From contig CAZYWK010000010.1 in NCBI GenBank assembly GCA_964651825.1, positions 1 to 64,000 on the forward strand: a stretch of DNA of 64,000 bases, given 5' to 3'. A program made the translations under genes and the position numbers. The notes beneath the pieces are model-generated. The model had not been told where the DNA came from. It did not search any database and saw only the letters and a list, made by a program, of their open reading frames with translations. Origin of the DNA: Sva-07 sp964651825 (GTDB lineage Bacteria; Actinomycetota; Acidimicrobiia; Acidimicrobiales; Ilumatobacteraceae). Of this stretch, positions 35,107 through 42,445 are shown piece by piece (the first letter of the stretch is position 1; each line of letters opens with the position of its first letter).

Positions 35107-36135
35107 TCAGGCGGCGCGGGTCCAGGCGAGGAGCTCGTCGGCGGGCATCGTGTTGATGATCCGCTCGAGCGGCACCTCGCATTCGGCGGCGCGGTCGCAG
35201 CCGTGCGGCTGCCATTCGAGCTGACCGGTGGCGTGGGCGTCGGAGTCGATCGAGAACCAGCAGCCGTACTCCACGGCCATCGCCAGCAGCTCCCGCGGCG
35301 GGTCGAGGCGCTCGGGCCGGCAGTTGATCTCGACCGCCGTGTGGAACTGGGCGCAGGCGGCGAACACGTAGTCGGCGTCGAACTCGCTCGGCGGGCGCTT
35401 GCCGATCATCCGGCCGGTGCAGTGCCCCAGGATGTCGACATGCGGCGACGCCACCGCCATCAGCATCCGCTCGGTCATCTGGCTGCGCTCCATCCGCAAC
35501 TTCGAGTGGACGCTGGCGACCACCACGTCGAGGCGCTCCAACATGTCGTCGGCGAGGTCGAGCGAACCGTCCTCCAAGATGTCGACCTCCATGCCCGACA
35601 GGATGCGGAAGTCGTGGCCGGCGGCGGCGATGTCGGCGTTGATCGCCGCGATCTGGTCGAGCTGATCGGTCAGGCGCTCGCGGTCGAGGCCGTGCGCGAT
35701 CGTGAGGCGGGCCGAGTGGTCGGTCTGCACGATGTACTCGTGGCCGAGCGCGATCGCAGTGGCCGCCATCACCTCGATCGGGTACCCGCCGTCGCTCCAC
35801 GTGGAGTGCTGGTGGCAGTCGCCGCGCAGCGCATCGCGGTACACCTGCCCCTCCGGGGTGATCGGCACCTGCGACTCGGCTTCCATCTTCGCGAGGTACG
35901 TCGGTTCCTCGCCGCGCAGGGCCTGGGTGATCACGGCCGCCGTCGACGACCCGATGCCATCGAGCTCGGTCAGCGTGTCGAGCCGGGCCCGCTCGGCGAG
36001 CTCGGCGGGCGGCGTGCTGCGCACCACGTCGAGCGCCCGCACGAACGCCTTCGCCTTGAACCCCGTGTCGTGCGCCCGGTCGAGACAGTGCACCACCCGC
36101 AGCAGCGCCTCCTCCGGCGTCATCTCGACGGTCAT
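35107..36135 (-). CDS. PHP-domain phosphoesterase with PolX-type HhH region
   Basis: A 342-aa protein. Residues about 1-90 carry the helix-hairpin-helix part found in PolX (LDTLTELDGIGSSTAAVITQAL). The rest is a PHP domain with metal-binding motifs DCHQHSTWSDG, TDHS, SGMEVDIL, VASVHS, DILGHCTGR and SIDSDAH. The DNA polymerase palm of PolX is missing, so this is a PolX-like exonuclease/phosphoesterase fragment family rather than a polymerase. ATG 36135 is preferred over an upstream in-frame ATG (36165), which would overlap the divergent promoter. TACGAT ends 7 nt before it. Confidence 0.85.
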   Translation of the reverse strand: MTVEMTPEEALLRVVHCLDRAHDTGFKAKAFVRALDVVRSTPPAELAERARLDTLTELDGIGSSTAAVITQALRGEEPTYLAKMEAESQVPITPEGQVYRDALRGDCHQHSTWSDGGYPIEVMAATAIALGHEYIVQTDHSARLTIAHGLDRERLTDQLDQIAAINADIAAAGHDFRILSGMEVDILEDGSLDLADDMLERLDVVVASVHSKLRMERSQMTERMLMAVASPHVDILGHCTGRMIGKRPPSEFDADYVFAACAQFHTAVEINCRPERLDPPRELLAMAVEYGCWFSIDSDAHATGQLEWQPHGCDRAAECEVPLERIINTMPADELLAWTRAA

Positions 36136-36142
36136 CGCCCCG

Positions 36143-36156
36143 ATCGTAACTACGCT
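36143..36156. promoter_or_regulatory. Overlapping divergent leaderless promoters
   Basis: TACGAT on the minus strand (36143-36148) and TACGCT on the plus strand (36151-36156) are only 2 bp apart, each ending 7 nt before its start codon (36135 minus, 36164 plus). The whole intergenic space is 28 bp, so the two promoters cannot be bound independently. Confidence 0.5.
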
Positions 36157-36163
36157 CGGACCC

Positions 36164-36604
36164 ATGCCACTTCAGGGAGAGTATGAACCGAGCACTTGGG
36201 ACTGGGTGCGCGAGCAGGTCGACACCTACGAGCGCACGGGGGGCCAGGAGGCGAACACGCTGCGCGACACGGGCACCCCGATCGTGATCATCACGACGAA
36301 AGGGGCGCAGTCCGGCAAGCTGCGCAAGTTCGCCCTCATGCGAGTGGAGCACGACGGCGAGTACGCCCTCGTCGCCTCGAAGGGCGGGGCACCCGACAAC
36401 CCCGGCTGGTACCACAACATCGTCGCCGAGCCACTCGTCATGATCCAGGACGGGCCGGAACCGCACGACTACACCACCCACCTCGCCACCGGTGAGGAGC
36501 GCACATCGTGGTGGGCCCGCGCCGCCGAGGTCTTCCCGCCGTACCTCGAGTACCAGGAGAAGACCGACCGCGAGATCCCGGTCTTCATCGCCACCCCCAC
36601 CTGA
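36164..36604 (+). CDS. Deazaflavin (F420)-dependent nitroreductase-family protein
   Basis: A 146-aa split-barrel protein of the Ddn/DUF385 family, which uses F420H2 to reduce quinones, nitro compounds or other substrates. Typical features are IVIITTKGAQSGKLRKFALMRVEHDGEYALVASKGGAP, NPGWYHNIVAEP and the C-terminal RAAEVFPPYLEYQEKTDREIPVFI. ATG at 36164; leaderless promoter predicted. The stop is 4 nt before the 2OG oxygenase start, so they form an operon. Confidence 0.9.
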   Translation: MPLQGEYEPSTWDWVREQVDTYERTGGQEANTLRDTGTPIVIITTKGAQSGKLRKFALMRVEHDGEYALVASKGGAPDNPGWYHNIVAEPLVMIQDGPEPHDYTTHLATGEERTSWWARAAEVFPPYLEYQEKTDREIPVFIATPT

Positions 36605-36608
36605 ACCG

Positions 36609-37595
36609 GTGGCCGACTACATCCCGGTGATCGACCTCGCGGCGGCGCGAGCGGGCGATCCGGTGGCCCGGCAGTCCGTCGCCGCCGAGATCGACGCGGC
36701 CTGCCGCGAATCCGGGTTCCTCGTCGTCGGCGGGCACGGCATCGACCAGGAGCTGATCGACCGGATCCACCGCACGACGATCGAGTTGTTCGACCAGCCC
36801 GACGGCTGGAAGGCGCGCTTCGACTGCCCGCCCGAGTCGCCCGCCCTGCGTGGCTTCGTCCGCCGGCCCAGCTACGTGTCGGCCGGCGAGGCCGTGGCGA
36901 CCGATGCCGATCTGTGCGAGATGTTCACGATGAGCCGGCTCGGCGAGCCCGGCGTCGCGGCGCGGGCCAACCTCGGCGCGGATGCAGCCTTGTGGGGAGC
37001 GCCGAACATCTGGCCCGATCGACCGGCCGGGCTCCGCGCCACCTGGCTCGAGTACTACGCGGCGATGGAGGATCTGGCCACCGACCTGATGCGGCTGTTC
37101 GCCCTCGGCCTGGGCCTCGACGAGCACCACTTCGACGGCGCGATCGACGAGCACGCCACCAACCTCACCGCCAACTGGTACCCACCCGTGGTGGGTGAGC
37201 CACCGGCCGACCAGTACCGCAAGGGCCCGCACAGCGACTGGGGGAGCCTGACGATCCTGTTCCAGGACGGGGTCGGCGGTCTCGAAGTGGTCGATCGACG
37301 ATCGGGTGGGTGGATCGACGTCCCGGCGATCACGGGGACCTACGTCGTCAACATCGGCGACCTGATGGCGCGGTGGACGAACGACCGCTGGCGCTCCACC
37401 AAGCATCGGGTGCGGGTCCCACCGCCCGACCGGCGGGCCATCGCGCGGGTGTCGATCCCGTTCTTCCACCAGCCCAACTGGGATGCGGTGATCGAGTGCC
37501 TCCCGCACTGCGCCGACGCCACCGACCCACCGCGCTACGAGCCGATCACCTCGGGCGCCTACCTGCTCGCCAAGGTCAACGCCGCCTACACCTGA
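36609..37595 (+). CDS. Isopenicillin-N-synthase-like 2-oxoglutarate/Fe(II) dioxygenase
   Basis: A 328-aa oxygenase of the IPNS/2OG superfamily. Iron ligands are His208 and Asp210 (GPHSDWGS) and His266 (STKHRVRV); Arg280 and Ser282 (RVS) bind the 2-oxoglutarate carboxylate. The N-terminal non-haem dioxygenase region (YIPVIDLAAAR to GFLVVGGHGI) is present. Substrate unknown. GTG at 36609, 4 nt after the upstream stop. The 3' end overlaps by 10 nt the end of the convergent small gene. Confidence 0.9.
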   Translation: MADYIPVIDLAAARAGDPVARQSVAAEIDAACRESGFLVVGGHGIDQELIDRIHRTTIELFDQPDGWKARFDCPPESPALRGFVRRPSYVSAGEAVATDADLCEMFTMSRLGEPGVAARANLGADAALWGAPNIWPDRPAGLRATWLEYYAAMEDLATDLMRLFALGLGLDEHHFDGAIDEHATNLTANWYPPVVGEPPADQYRKGPHSDWGSLTILFQDGVGGLEVVDRRSGGWIDVPAITGTYVVNIGDLMARWTNDRWRSTKHRVRVPPPDRRAIARVSIPFFHQPNWDAVIECLPHCADATDPPRYEPITSGAYLLAKVNAAYT

Positions 37596-37936
37596 GCACG
37601 GCTCACACCACGTTTGCGTCGGGGTTCGGCACGGACAGGTGCGGAGAATCCCGACGCAAACGTGGAGGGGGTCGTGCTGCGGCCACAGGCGTGATCGCTG
37701 TCGGCCCGGCCGGCGCGGCCGATGATCTGGGTGGCGACGAGCCCGAAGGCACGCTCGCGGGCGACCCACGGCTCGGTCGGATCGACGAGCACGTCGATCG
37801 CGATCGGGCTGGCGTCGACGGCGCGGCCGGCTCGCACGAGGTCGGCGAGCAGGTCGGCGGGGACGAGCTGGATGCCGTTCGTTTCGATCGCGGCGGCGAA
37901 ACGGCTGAGCAGTTCGGGGGGGTTTGTCCGTTCCAT
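37586..37936 (-). CDS. Small hypothetical protein running into a repeat
   Basis: A 116-aa frame from the ATG at 37936. The first 80 residues look protein-like (MERTNPPELLSRFAAAIET, LLADLVRAGRAVDASPIAIDVLVDP), Ala/Leu-rich and helical, of no family known to me. From about residue 90 the frame translates the family A palindrome (37608-37665) and then overlaps the convergent oxygenase gene. The original stop may therefore have been lost when the repeat arrived. Confidence 0.5.
   Translation of the reverse strand: MERTNPPELLSRFAAAIETNGIQLVPADLLADLVRAGRAVDASPIAIDVLVDPTEPWVARERAFGLVATQIIGRAGRADSDHACGRSTTPSTFASGFSAPVRAEPRRKRGVSRAQV
37608..37665. repeat. Family A palindromic repeat, copy 2
   Basis: Perfect 16-bp arms CCACGTTTGCGTCGGG (37608-37623) and complement (37650-37665). 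The centre contains GGCACGGACAGGTG, the reverse orientation of copy 1's centre. It lies at the meeting point of convergent genes. Confidence 0.9.
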
Positions 37937-37990
37937 GGCTTCCACCGTACGGACACGGGAGGTCAAAGACTAGCGATAGTTACTGCTCAT

Positions 37991-38013
37991 GACCATCAGC
38001 TACGCTGTTGGTC
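37991..38013. promoter_or_regulatory. Possible LysR operator
   Basis: GACCA (37991-37995) and TGGTC (38009-38013) are inverted repeats 13 nt apart, just upstream of the LysR gene and in the divergent region with the small hypothetical gene. A TACGCT hexamer (38001-38006) lies between them. LysR proteins usually bind such dyads; support here is weak. Confidence 0.25.
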
Positions 38014-38023
38014 GTGACACGCC

Positions 38024-38944
38024 ATGGCTGAGCTCCGCGACCTCGACATCCGCCACCTCGTCGCCCTCGACGCGGTGGCGACCGAAGGCACCTTCGCCCG
38101 CGCCGCCGAGCGCCTCGGCTACACCCAGTCGGCCGTCAGCCAGCAGATCGCGTCGCTCGAACGGATCGTCGGCGACCGGGTCTTCGACCGTCCCGGCGGC
38201 CCCCGACCCGTCGAGCTCACCCCGATCGGAGCCCACCTGCTCGAACACGGCCGCCTCCTGCTCGCCCAGCTCGACGTGATCGGCGACGAGCTCGACCGGT
38301 TCCGCAACGGCGACGTCGGGCGCCTGCGCGTCGGCACGTTCCAGAGCATCTCGGCCACGATCCTTCCGCTGCTCGTCGGGCCGATGCGCGAGCGGTACCC
38401 GAACCTCGAGATCAGCGCGGTCGAGTGCGACCGCGACGACGAGCTGATCGACCGCTTGTCGATCGGCGAGCTCGACGTCAGCTTCACCGTCGGCGCGGTC
38501 GACTCGACGTTCGAGTCCCAGTTCCTCCTCACCGACCCGTTCGTGTTGATCGCCCGGCCCGACCAGTTCCCGTGTGGGCCGGTGTCGATCGGCGACGTGT
38601 CGAAGGAGCCACTGATCGGCCAGCACGAGAACTCCTGCCAGCTGATCAACGAAGCGGGCCTCCGGTCGGTCGGCCTCGACCCGCACTACGTGTTCCGCAC
38701 CAACGACAACGGCACGGTCGCGGCGATGGTCCGCTCCGGCATGGGCGTGGCCGTGATGCCGATGCTGTGCACCGAGCCGGAAGACCCGCGGATCGCGCTG
38801 CACCCGCTCGTGCCGGCCATCCCCGACCGCGAGATCTCCATCACGTGGCGCGCCGGGCGCACCCTCGCCCCGGCCACGCAGCACTTCATCGACCTCGCGG
38901 CCGAGGTCAGCGCCACCCTCCTCGCCACCCGCCACTCCGCCTGA
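38024..38944 (+). CDS. LysR-family transcriptional regulator
   Basis: A 306-aa LysR-type regulator. The N-terminal winged helix-turn-helix (about 7-66) reads IRHLVALDAVATEGTFARAAERLGYTQSAVSQQIASLERIVG. The effector-binding domain (about 95-300) includes GRLRVGTFQS, GELDVSFTVG and GMGVAVMP. Effector and targets are unknown; the divergent small gene is the only neighbour it faces. ATG at 38024. Confidence 0.92.
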   Translation: MAELRDLDIRHLVALDAVATEGTFARAAERLGYTQSAVSQQIASLERIVGDRVFDRPGGPRPVELTPIGAHLLEHGRLLLAQLDVIGDELDRFRNGDVGRLRVGTFQSISATILPLLVGPMRERYPNLEISAVECDRDDELIDRLSIGELDVSFTVGAVDSTFESQFLLTDPFVLIARPDQFPCGPVSIGDVSKEPLIGQHENSCQLINEAGLRSVGLDPHYVFRTNDNGTVAAMVRSGMGVAVMPMLCTEPEDPRIALHPLVPAIPDREISITWRAGRTLAPATQHFIDLAAEVSATLLATRHSA

Positions 38945-38959
38945 GCACGCGCCAACTCT

Positions 38960-39012
38960 CGTTTGCGTCGGGATTCAGCACCGACAGGTGTGACGCGATC
39001 CCGACGCAAACG
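38960..39012. repeat. Family A palindromic repeat, copy 3
   Basis: Arms CGTTTGCGTCGGGAT (38960-38974) and complement (38998-39012). Centre contains AGCACCGACAGGTG, the same orientation as copy 2. It separates the convergent LysR and HxlR genes. Confidence 0.9.
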
Positions 39013-39024
39013 CCGATTTGGCGC

Positions 39025-39690
39025 TCAGCGGTTGGCGGCGACGAGCGGGGCGGCCGGGCTCAGCTTGAGCACGTCGCGCATGCGCCGGCGAAGCTCGGCG
39101 GGGCCGTCGAACGTGAGCCGCCCGCTGCGCACCGCGGCGGCAAGTGGAACCCGACCGAGCCACACCTGGTAGAGCGACGACACGTCCGACGAGATCGTCA
39201 GGTCGACCGGAAAGCCGGGATCGGCGGTGCACACCGATGGTCCGGCGCTGTCGTCGACCAGCCAGAACCGGCGCCTGTCGTCGCTGAAGCGCACGTGGAA
39301 CACGTAGCGGCGCGGTGCGAGCATCGAGGTGTCGAGCCCGAGGTGGATCCACCACACGAGCAGTTCGGCGTCGAGCTCGTCGGGGTCGGGTTCGTCGAAG
39401 GTCCACTTGGCGCCCCACGCCCCGAGCCCGAACACGACCGGCTCGAGTTCGAGCCCCATCTCGGTCAGGAGGTACTCGCCGTCGACGCGCACGAGGATCC
39501 CGGCGCGCTCCAGCGTGCGGAGCCGCTGCGTCAACAGTCCGCGCGACAGACCGGGCAGACCGCGCGCGAGATCGTTGAACCGCGTGGCACCCACCAACAT
39601 GTCGCGCACGATCATCAAGGTCCATCGCTCGCCGAGCAGGTCGAGCGCCCGCGAGATCGGGCAGTACTGCCCGTAGCGCTGTGTCGTCAT
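39025..39690 (-). CDS. HxlR-family transcriptional regulator
   Basis: A 221-aa regulator. The HxlR winged helix (about 8-100) has YCPISRALDLLGERWTLMIVRDML and FNDLARGLPGLSRGLLTQRLRTLERAG, including the conserved Cys near the start that can sense oxidants in this family. A C-terminal domain of about 110 residues (SCP2-like, LDLTISSD-type strands) may bind a ligand. ATG 39690 has a clear AAGGAG ribosome-binding site. Divergent from the acyl-CoA dehydrogenase-like gene, its likely target. Confidence 0.9.
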   Translation of the reverse strand: MTTQRYGQYCPISRALDLLGERWTLMIVRDMLVGATRFNDLARGLPGLSRGLLTQRLRTLERAGILVRVDGEYLLTEMGLELEPVVFGLGAWGAKWTFDEPDPDELDAELLVWWIHLGLDTSMLAPRRYVFHVRFSDDRRRFWLVDDSAGPSVCTADPGFPVDLTISSDVSSLYQVWLGRVPLAAAVRSGRLTFDGPAELRRRMRDVLKLSPAAPLVAANR

Positions 39691-39787
39691 GGTCGACGAG
39701 CTCCTTCCTTCCCGTCGCCAACGGTACGCCTCCCCCTCGAGCACCGGGAGTGCAGAATTTGAACTGGTCCGGCAATCGGGCCGTCCG

Positions 39788-39793
39788 TACGTT
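39788..39793 (+). promoter_or_regulatory. Candidate -10 (TACGTT), acyl-CoA dehydrogenase-like gene
   Basis: TACGTT ends 7 nt before the ATG at 39801. The HxlR gene reads away from the same 110-nt region and could bind here. Confidence 0.4.
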
Positions 39794-39800
39794 CGATGGC

Positions 39801-40958
39801 ATGACGATCACCGAATCACGAACCATGTCCACGACCGACTGGGCCGGTCTCACCGAGCGGATCGGCCTCGACCTCGACCGCGACGTCGAGACGAACGACG
39901 CCGACGGCACCATCTCGCCCGGCGCCTTTCGCCGCCTGCGCGACGACGGCATCACCAGCGCCCTCGTCCCGACGGAGTTCGGCGGTGGCGGCGCGACCTA
40001 CGCCGAGATGGCCGCCATCCTGCGCACGCTCGGGCGCCACGACCCCTCGAGCGCCGTCGCGTTCTCGATGCACTCCCACCTCGTCGCGTTCCAGGTGTGG
40101 AGGCATCACCACGGCATGGACGCCAGCGCCGTGTTCGGCAAGGTCGTCGACGGCCAGGCCGTGCTGGTGAGCACCGGCGCAACCGACTGGGTCGGCTCGA
40201 ACGGCACGGCGACCCAGGTCGACGGCGGCTACCGGGTGTCGGCACGCAAGCCGAACTCGAGCGGCTGCGAGGTCGGTGACATCCTCGTCACCAGCGTCCG
40301 CTGGGACGACAGCGCGGACGGCCCGCAGGTGCTCCACTGCTCGATCCCGCTGACTGCCGACGGGGTCCGCATCGACGCCACGTGGGACACCCTCGGCCTG
40401 CGCGCCACCGGTTCGCACACCGTCGTGCTCGACGACGTGTTCGTTCCCGACGCGGCGATCTCGCTGATCCGGCCGGCCGACGTGTGGCACCCGGTGTGGA
40501 ACATCGTCATCGGGGCGGCGATGCCGCTGATCATGTCGGCCTATCTCGGGATCACCGATGCCGCGGTCGACGCAGCCCGCGTGGCGACGGCAGGACGCAC
40601 AGAGCCGCACGTCCACCAACTGCTCGGCGAGATGCTCGACACGCACATCACAGCCACCGACGTGGTGAGCGCGATGGTCGAGTCGGCCGACAACCTGCAC
40701 TTCGACAACACCGATCAGCACTCCAGCCGCATCCTGTGCCGCAAGACGGTCGCCGCCGAGGCAATGATCGCCACCGTGCGCCTGGCGATCGAGGCCGGCG
40801 GCGGACTGGGATATTCACGGAGCAGCGCACTCGAACGCCTCTACCGCGACGTCCACGGCGTGCTGTTCCATCCTCTCCCCCGGGCCAAGCAGACGACGTT
40901 CAGCGGCCGCGTCGCCACCGGCCTCTCCCCCACCCCCGACATGTCACGAAGTGCCTGA
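39801..40958 (+). CDS. Acyl-CoA dehydrogenase-family flavoprotein
   Basis: A 385-aa protein of the acyl-CoA dehydrogenase superfamily. LVPTEFGGGGATYAEMAAILRTLGRHDPSSA opens the N-terminal domain; LVSTGATDW and NSSGCEVGDILVTSV lie in the central beta domain; IEAGGGLGYSRSSALERLYRDVHG closes the helical domain. It may be a flavin monooxygenase-like member (DszC/HpaH type) rather than a true dehydrogenase, because no catalytic Glu is obvious. ATG at 39801. The last residues (DMSRSA) and the stop (TGA 40956-40958) come from a family B repeat. Confidence 0.85.
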   Translation: MTITESRTMSTTDWAGLTERIGLDLDRDVETNDADGTISPGAFRRLRDDGITSALVPTEFGGGGATYAEMAAILRTLGRHDPSSAVAFSMHSHLVAFQVWRHHHGMDASAVFGKVVDGQAVLVSTGATDWVGSNGTATQVDGGYRVSARKPNSSGCEVGDILVTSVRWDDSADGPQVLHCSIPLTADGVRIDATWDTLGLRATGSHTVVLDDVFVPDAAISLIRPADVWHPVWNIVIGAAMPLIMSAYLGITDAAVDAARVATAGRTEPHVHQLLGEMLDTHITATDVVSAMVESADNLHFDNTDQHSSRILCRKTVAAEAMIATVRLAIEAGGGLGYSRSSALERLYRDVHGVLFHPLPRAKQTTFSGRVATGLSPTPDMSRSA

Positions 40959-40975
40959 CCCCACGTGACTTGTCG
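40937..40975. repeat. Family B repeat, copy 5, overlapping a stop codon
   Basis: Arms CGACATGTCAC (40937-40947) and GTGACTTGTCG (40965-40975), one mismatch, flank AAGTGCCTGACCCC. It encodes the last residues of the upstream gene and ends 6 nt before the -10 of tldD. Confidence 0.8.
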
Positions 40976-40980
40976 CGTCG

Positions 40981-40986
40981 TAGTGT
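40981..40986 (+). promoter_or_regulatory. Candidate -10 (TAGTGT), leaderless tldD
   Basis: TAGTGT ends 7 nt before the ATG at 40994. Confidence 0.4.
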
Positions 40987-40993
40987 CGGGGGC

Positions 40994-42445
40994 ATGACCG
41001 ACCTGTTGATCGAGTCGCGGACGATCGAAGACCGCCTGCGGCGCGCCCTGCCGACCGACGTCGACTACGCGTCCGTCCGGCTCCACGACGAACGCTCCGA
41101 GCACCTGCGGGTGCGCCGCAACGAGCTCGAACCGATCTTCACCGACTTCGACACCGGCGTGATGATCTCGATCTGGAACGGTGGCGGCCTCGGCTACGCG
41201 GCCACCGCCGACCTCAGCGAGGCCGGCCTCGCGGCCGCGGTCGAGCGAGCCCGCCACTGGGCCTCGATCACCGCCGGCACGATGGTCACCACCACCGCGC
41301 CACCCGACCACGCGACCGGCGTCTACCACTCGCCGGTCGAGGTGAACTGGGACACCCTGCCGCTCGACGACCGGCTCGAACTGCTCCACCAGCAGTCGCG
41401 TCTGCTCGGCGTCGACGACCGCATCGTCGACTGGAACGCGTCGCTCGTGAAGCGCGAGGTCGACACGCTGCTGCTCACCTCCGGCGGCGGCCGCATCGAG
41501 CAGCGCTTCCGCTTCGTCTACCCCGGCCTCAAGGCGGTTGCCAACGAGGGCACCAACACCCAGACCCGTACCTACGGCGCCGGCGCGTTCTGCGGCCAGG
41601 GCGGCGCCGAGGTGCTCGGCCGCCACGGCTTCGGCGACTCGGCGTCGCGGATCGCCGAGCAGGTGCTCGAACTACTCGACGCCCCCAACTGCCCCGACGG
41701 CACGATGGACCTCCTCCTCGCACCCGACCAGATGGTGCTGCAGATCCACGAGTCGATCGGCCACCCGCTCGAGCTCGACCGCATCCTCGGCGACGAGCGC
41801 AACTACGCCGGCACGAGCTTCGTCACGCCCGACATGTTCGGCACGTTCCAGTACGGCTCCGAGCTGCTCAACGTCACGTTCGACCCGACGGTGCCCGGCC
41901 AGCTCGCCAGCTACGGCTTCGACGACGACGGCACTCCCGCCACCCGTCAGCACCTGATCCGCGACGGCGTCCTCGAACGTGGCCTCGGCGGTGCGGTGTC
42001 GCAGGCCCGCACCGGCCTCGACGGGGTCGCCAACTCGCGGGCGTCGGGTTGGAACCGTCCACCGATCGACCGCATGGCCAACCTCAACGTCGAGCCGGGC
42101 GAGTCGACCTTCGACGAGCTCGTCGCCTCGATCGAGCACGGCGTATATCTCCAGACGAACACGTCGTGGTCGATCGACGACAGCCGCAACAAGTTCCAGT
42201 TCGGCTGCGAGTACGGCCAGAGGATCGAGAACGGCGAGATCGTCGGCACGGTCCGCAACCCGGGCTACCGGGGCATCTCGCGGAACTTCTGGCGCAACCT
42301 GCGCGGCGTGGCCAACGCCGACAGCTTCACCGTGATGGGCACCCCGAACTGCGGCAAGGGCGAGCTCAACCAGATGGTCGGCACCGGCCATGCGTCGCCG
42401 GCCTGCCTCTTCGGCGGCGTCGAGGTGTTCGGAGGCGAGGAGTGA
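40994..42445 (+). CDS. tldD: TldD metalloprotease subunit
   Basis: A 483-aa member of the TldD/PmbA family, the catalytic half of the TldD/TldE protease that trims peptides, including modified natural-product precursors. The zinc motif HESIGH (252-257) is intact. GQGGAE and the C-terminal PNCGKGELNQMVGTGHASP are typical. The next gene starts inside its stop codon (GTGA, 42442-42445), giving a coupled TldD-TldE pair. No precursor peptide gene was recognised nearby. ATG at 40994. Confidence 0.92.
   Translation: MTDLLIESRTIEDRLRRALPTDVDYASVRLHDERSEHLRVRRNELEPIFTDFDTGVMISIWNGGGLGYAATADLSEAGLAAAVERARHWASITAGTMVTTTAPPDHATGVYHSPVEVNWDTLPLDDRLELLHQQSRLLGVDDRIVDWNASLVKREVDTLLLTSGGGRIEQRFRFVYPGLKAVANEGTNTQTRTYGAGAFCGQGGAEVLGRHGFGDSASRIAEQVLELLDAPNCPDGTMDLLLAPDQMVLQIHESIGHPLELDRILGDERNYAGTSFVTPDMFGTFQYGSELLNVTFDPTVPGQLASYGFDDDGTPATRQHLIRDGVLERGLGGAVSQARTGLDGVANSRASGWNRPPIDRMANLNVEPGESTFDELVASIEHGVYLQTNTSWSIDDSRNKFQFGCEYGQRIENGEIVGTVRNPGYRGISRNFWRNLRGVANADSFTVMGTPNCGKGELNQMVGTGHASPACLFGGVEVFGGEE

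Noticed and set aside
38960..39012. Family A palindromes as intrinsic terminators
   Set aside because: The stems are strong and lie at convergent ends, but no T-tract follows on either strand and the conserved asymmetric centre is not needed for termination. Rho-independent function is not excluded but is not the best explanation.
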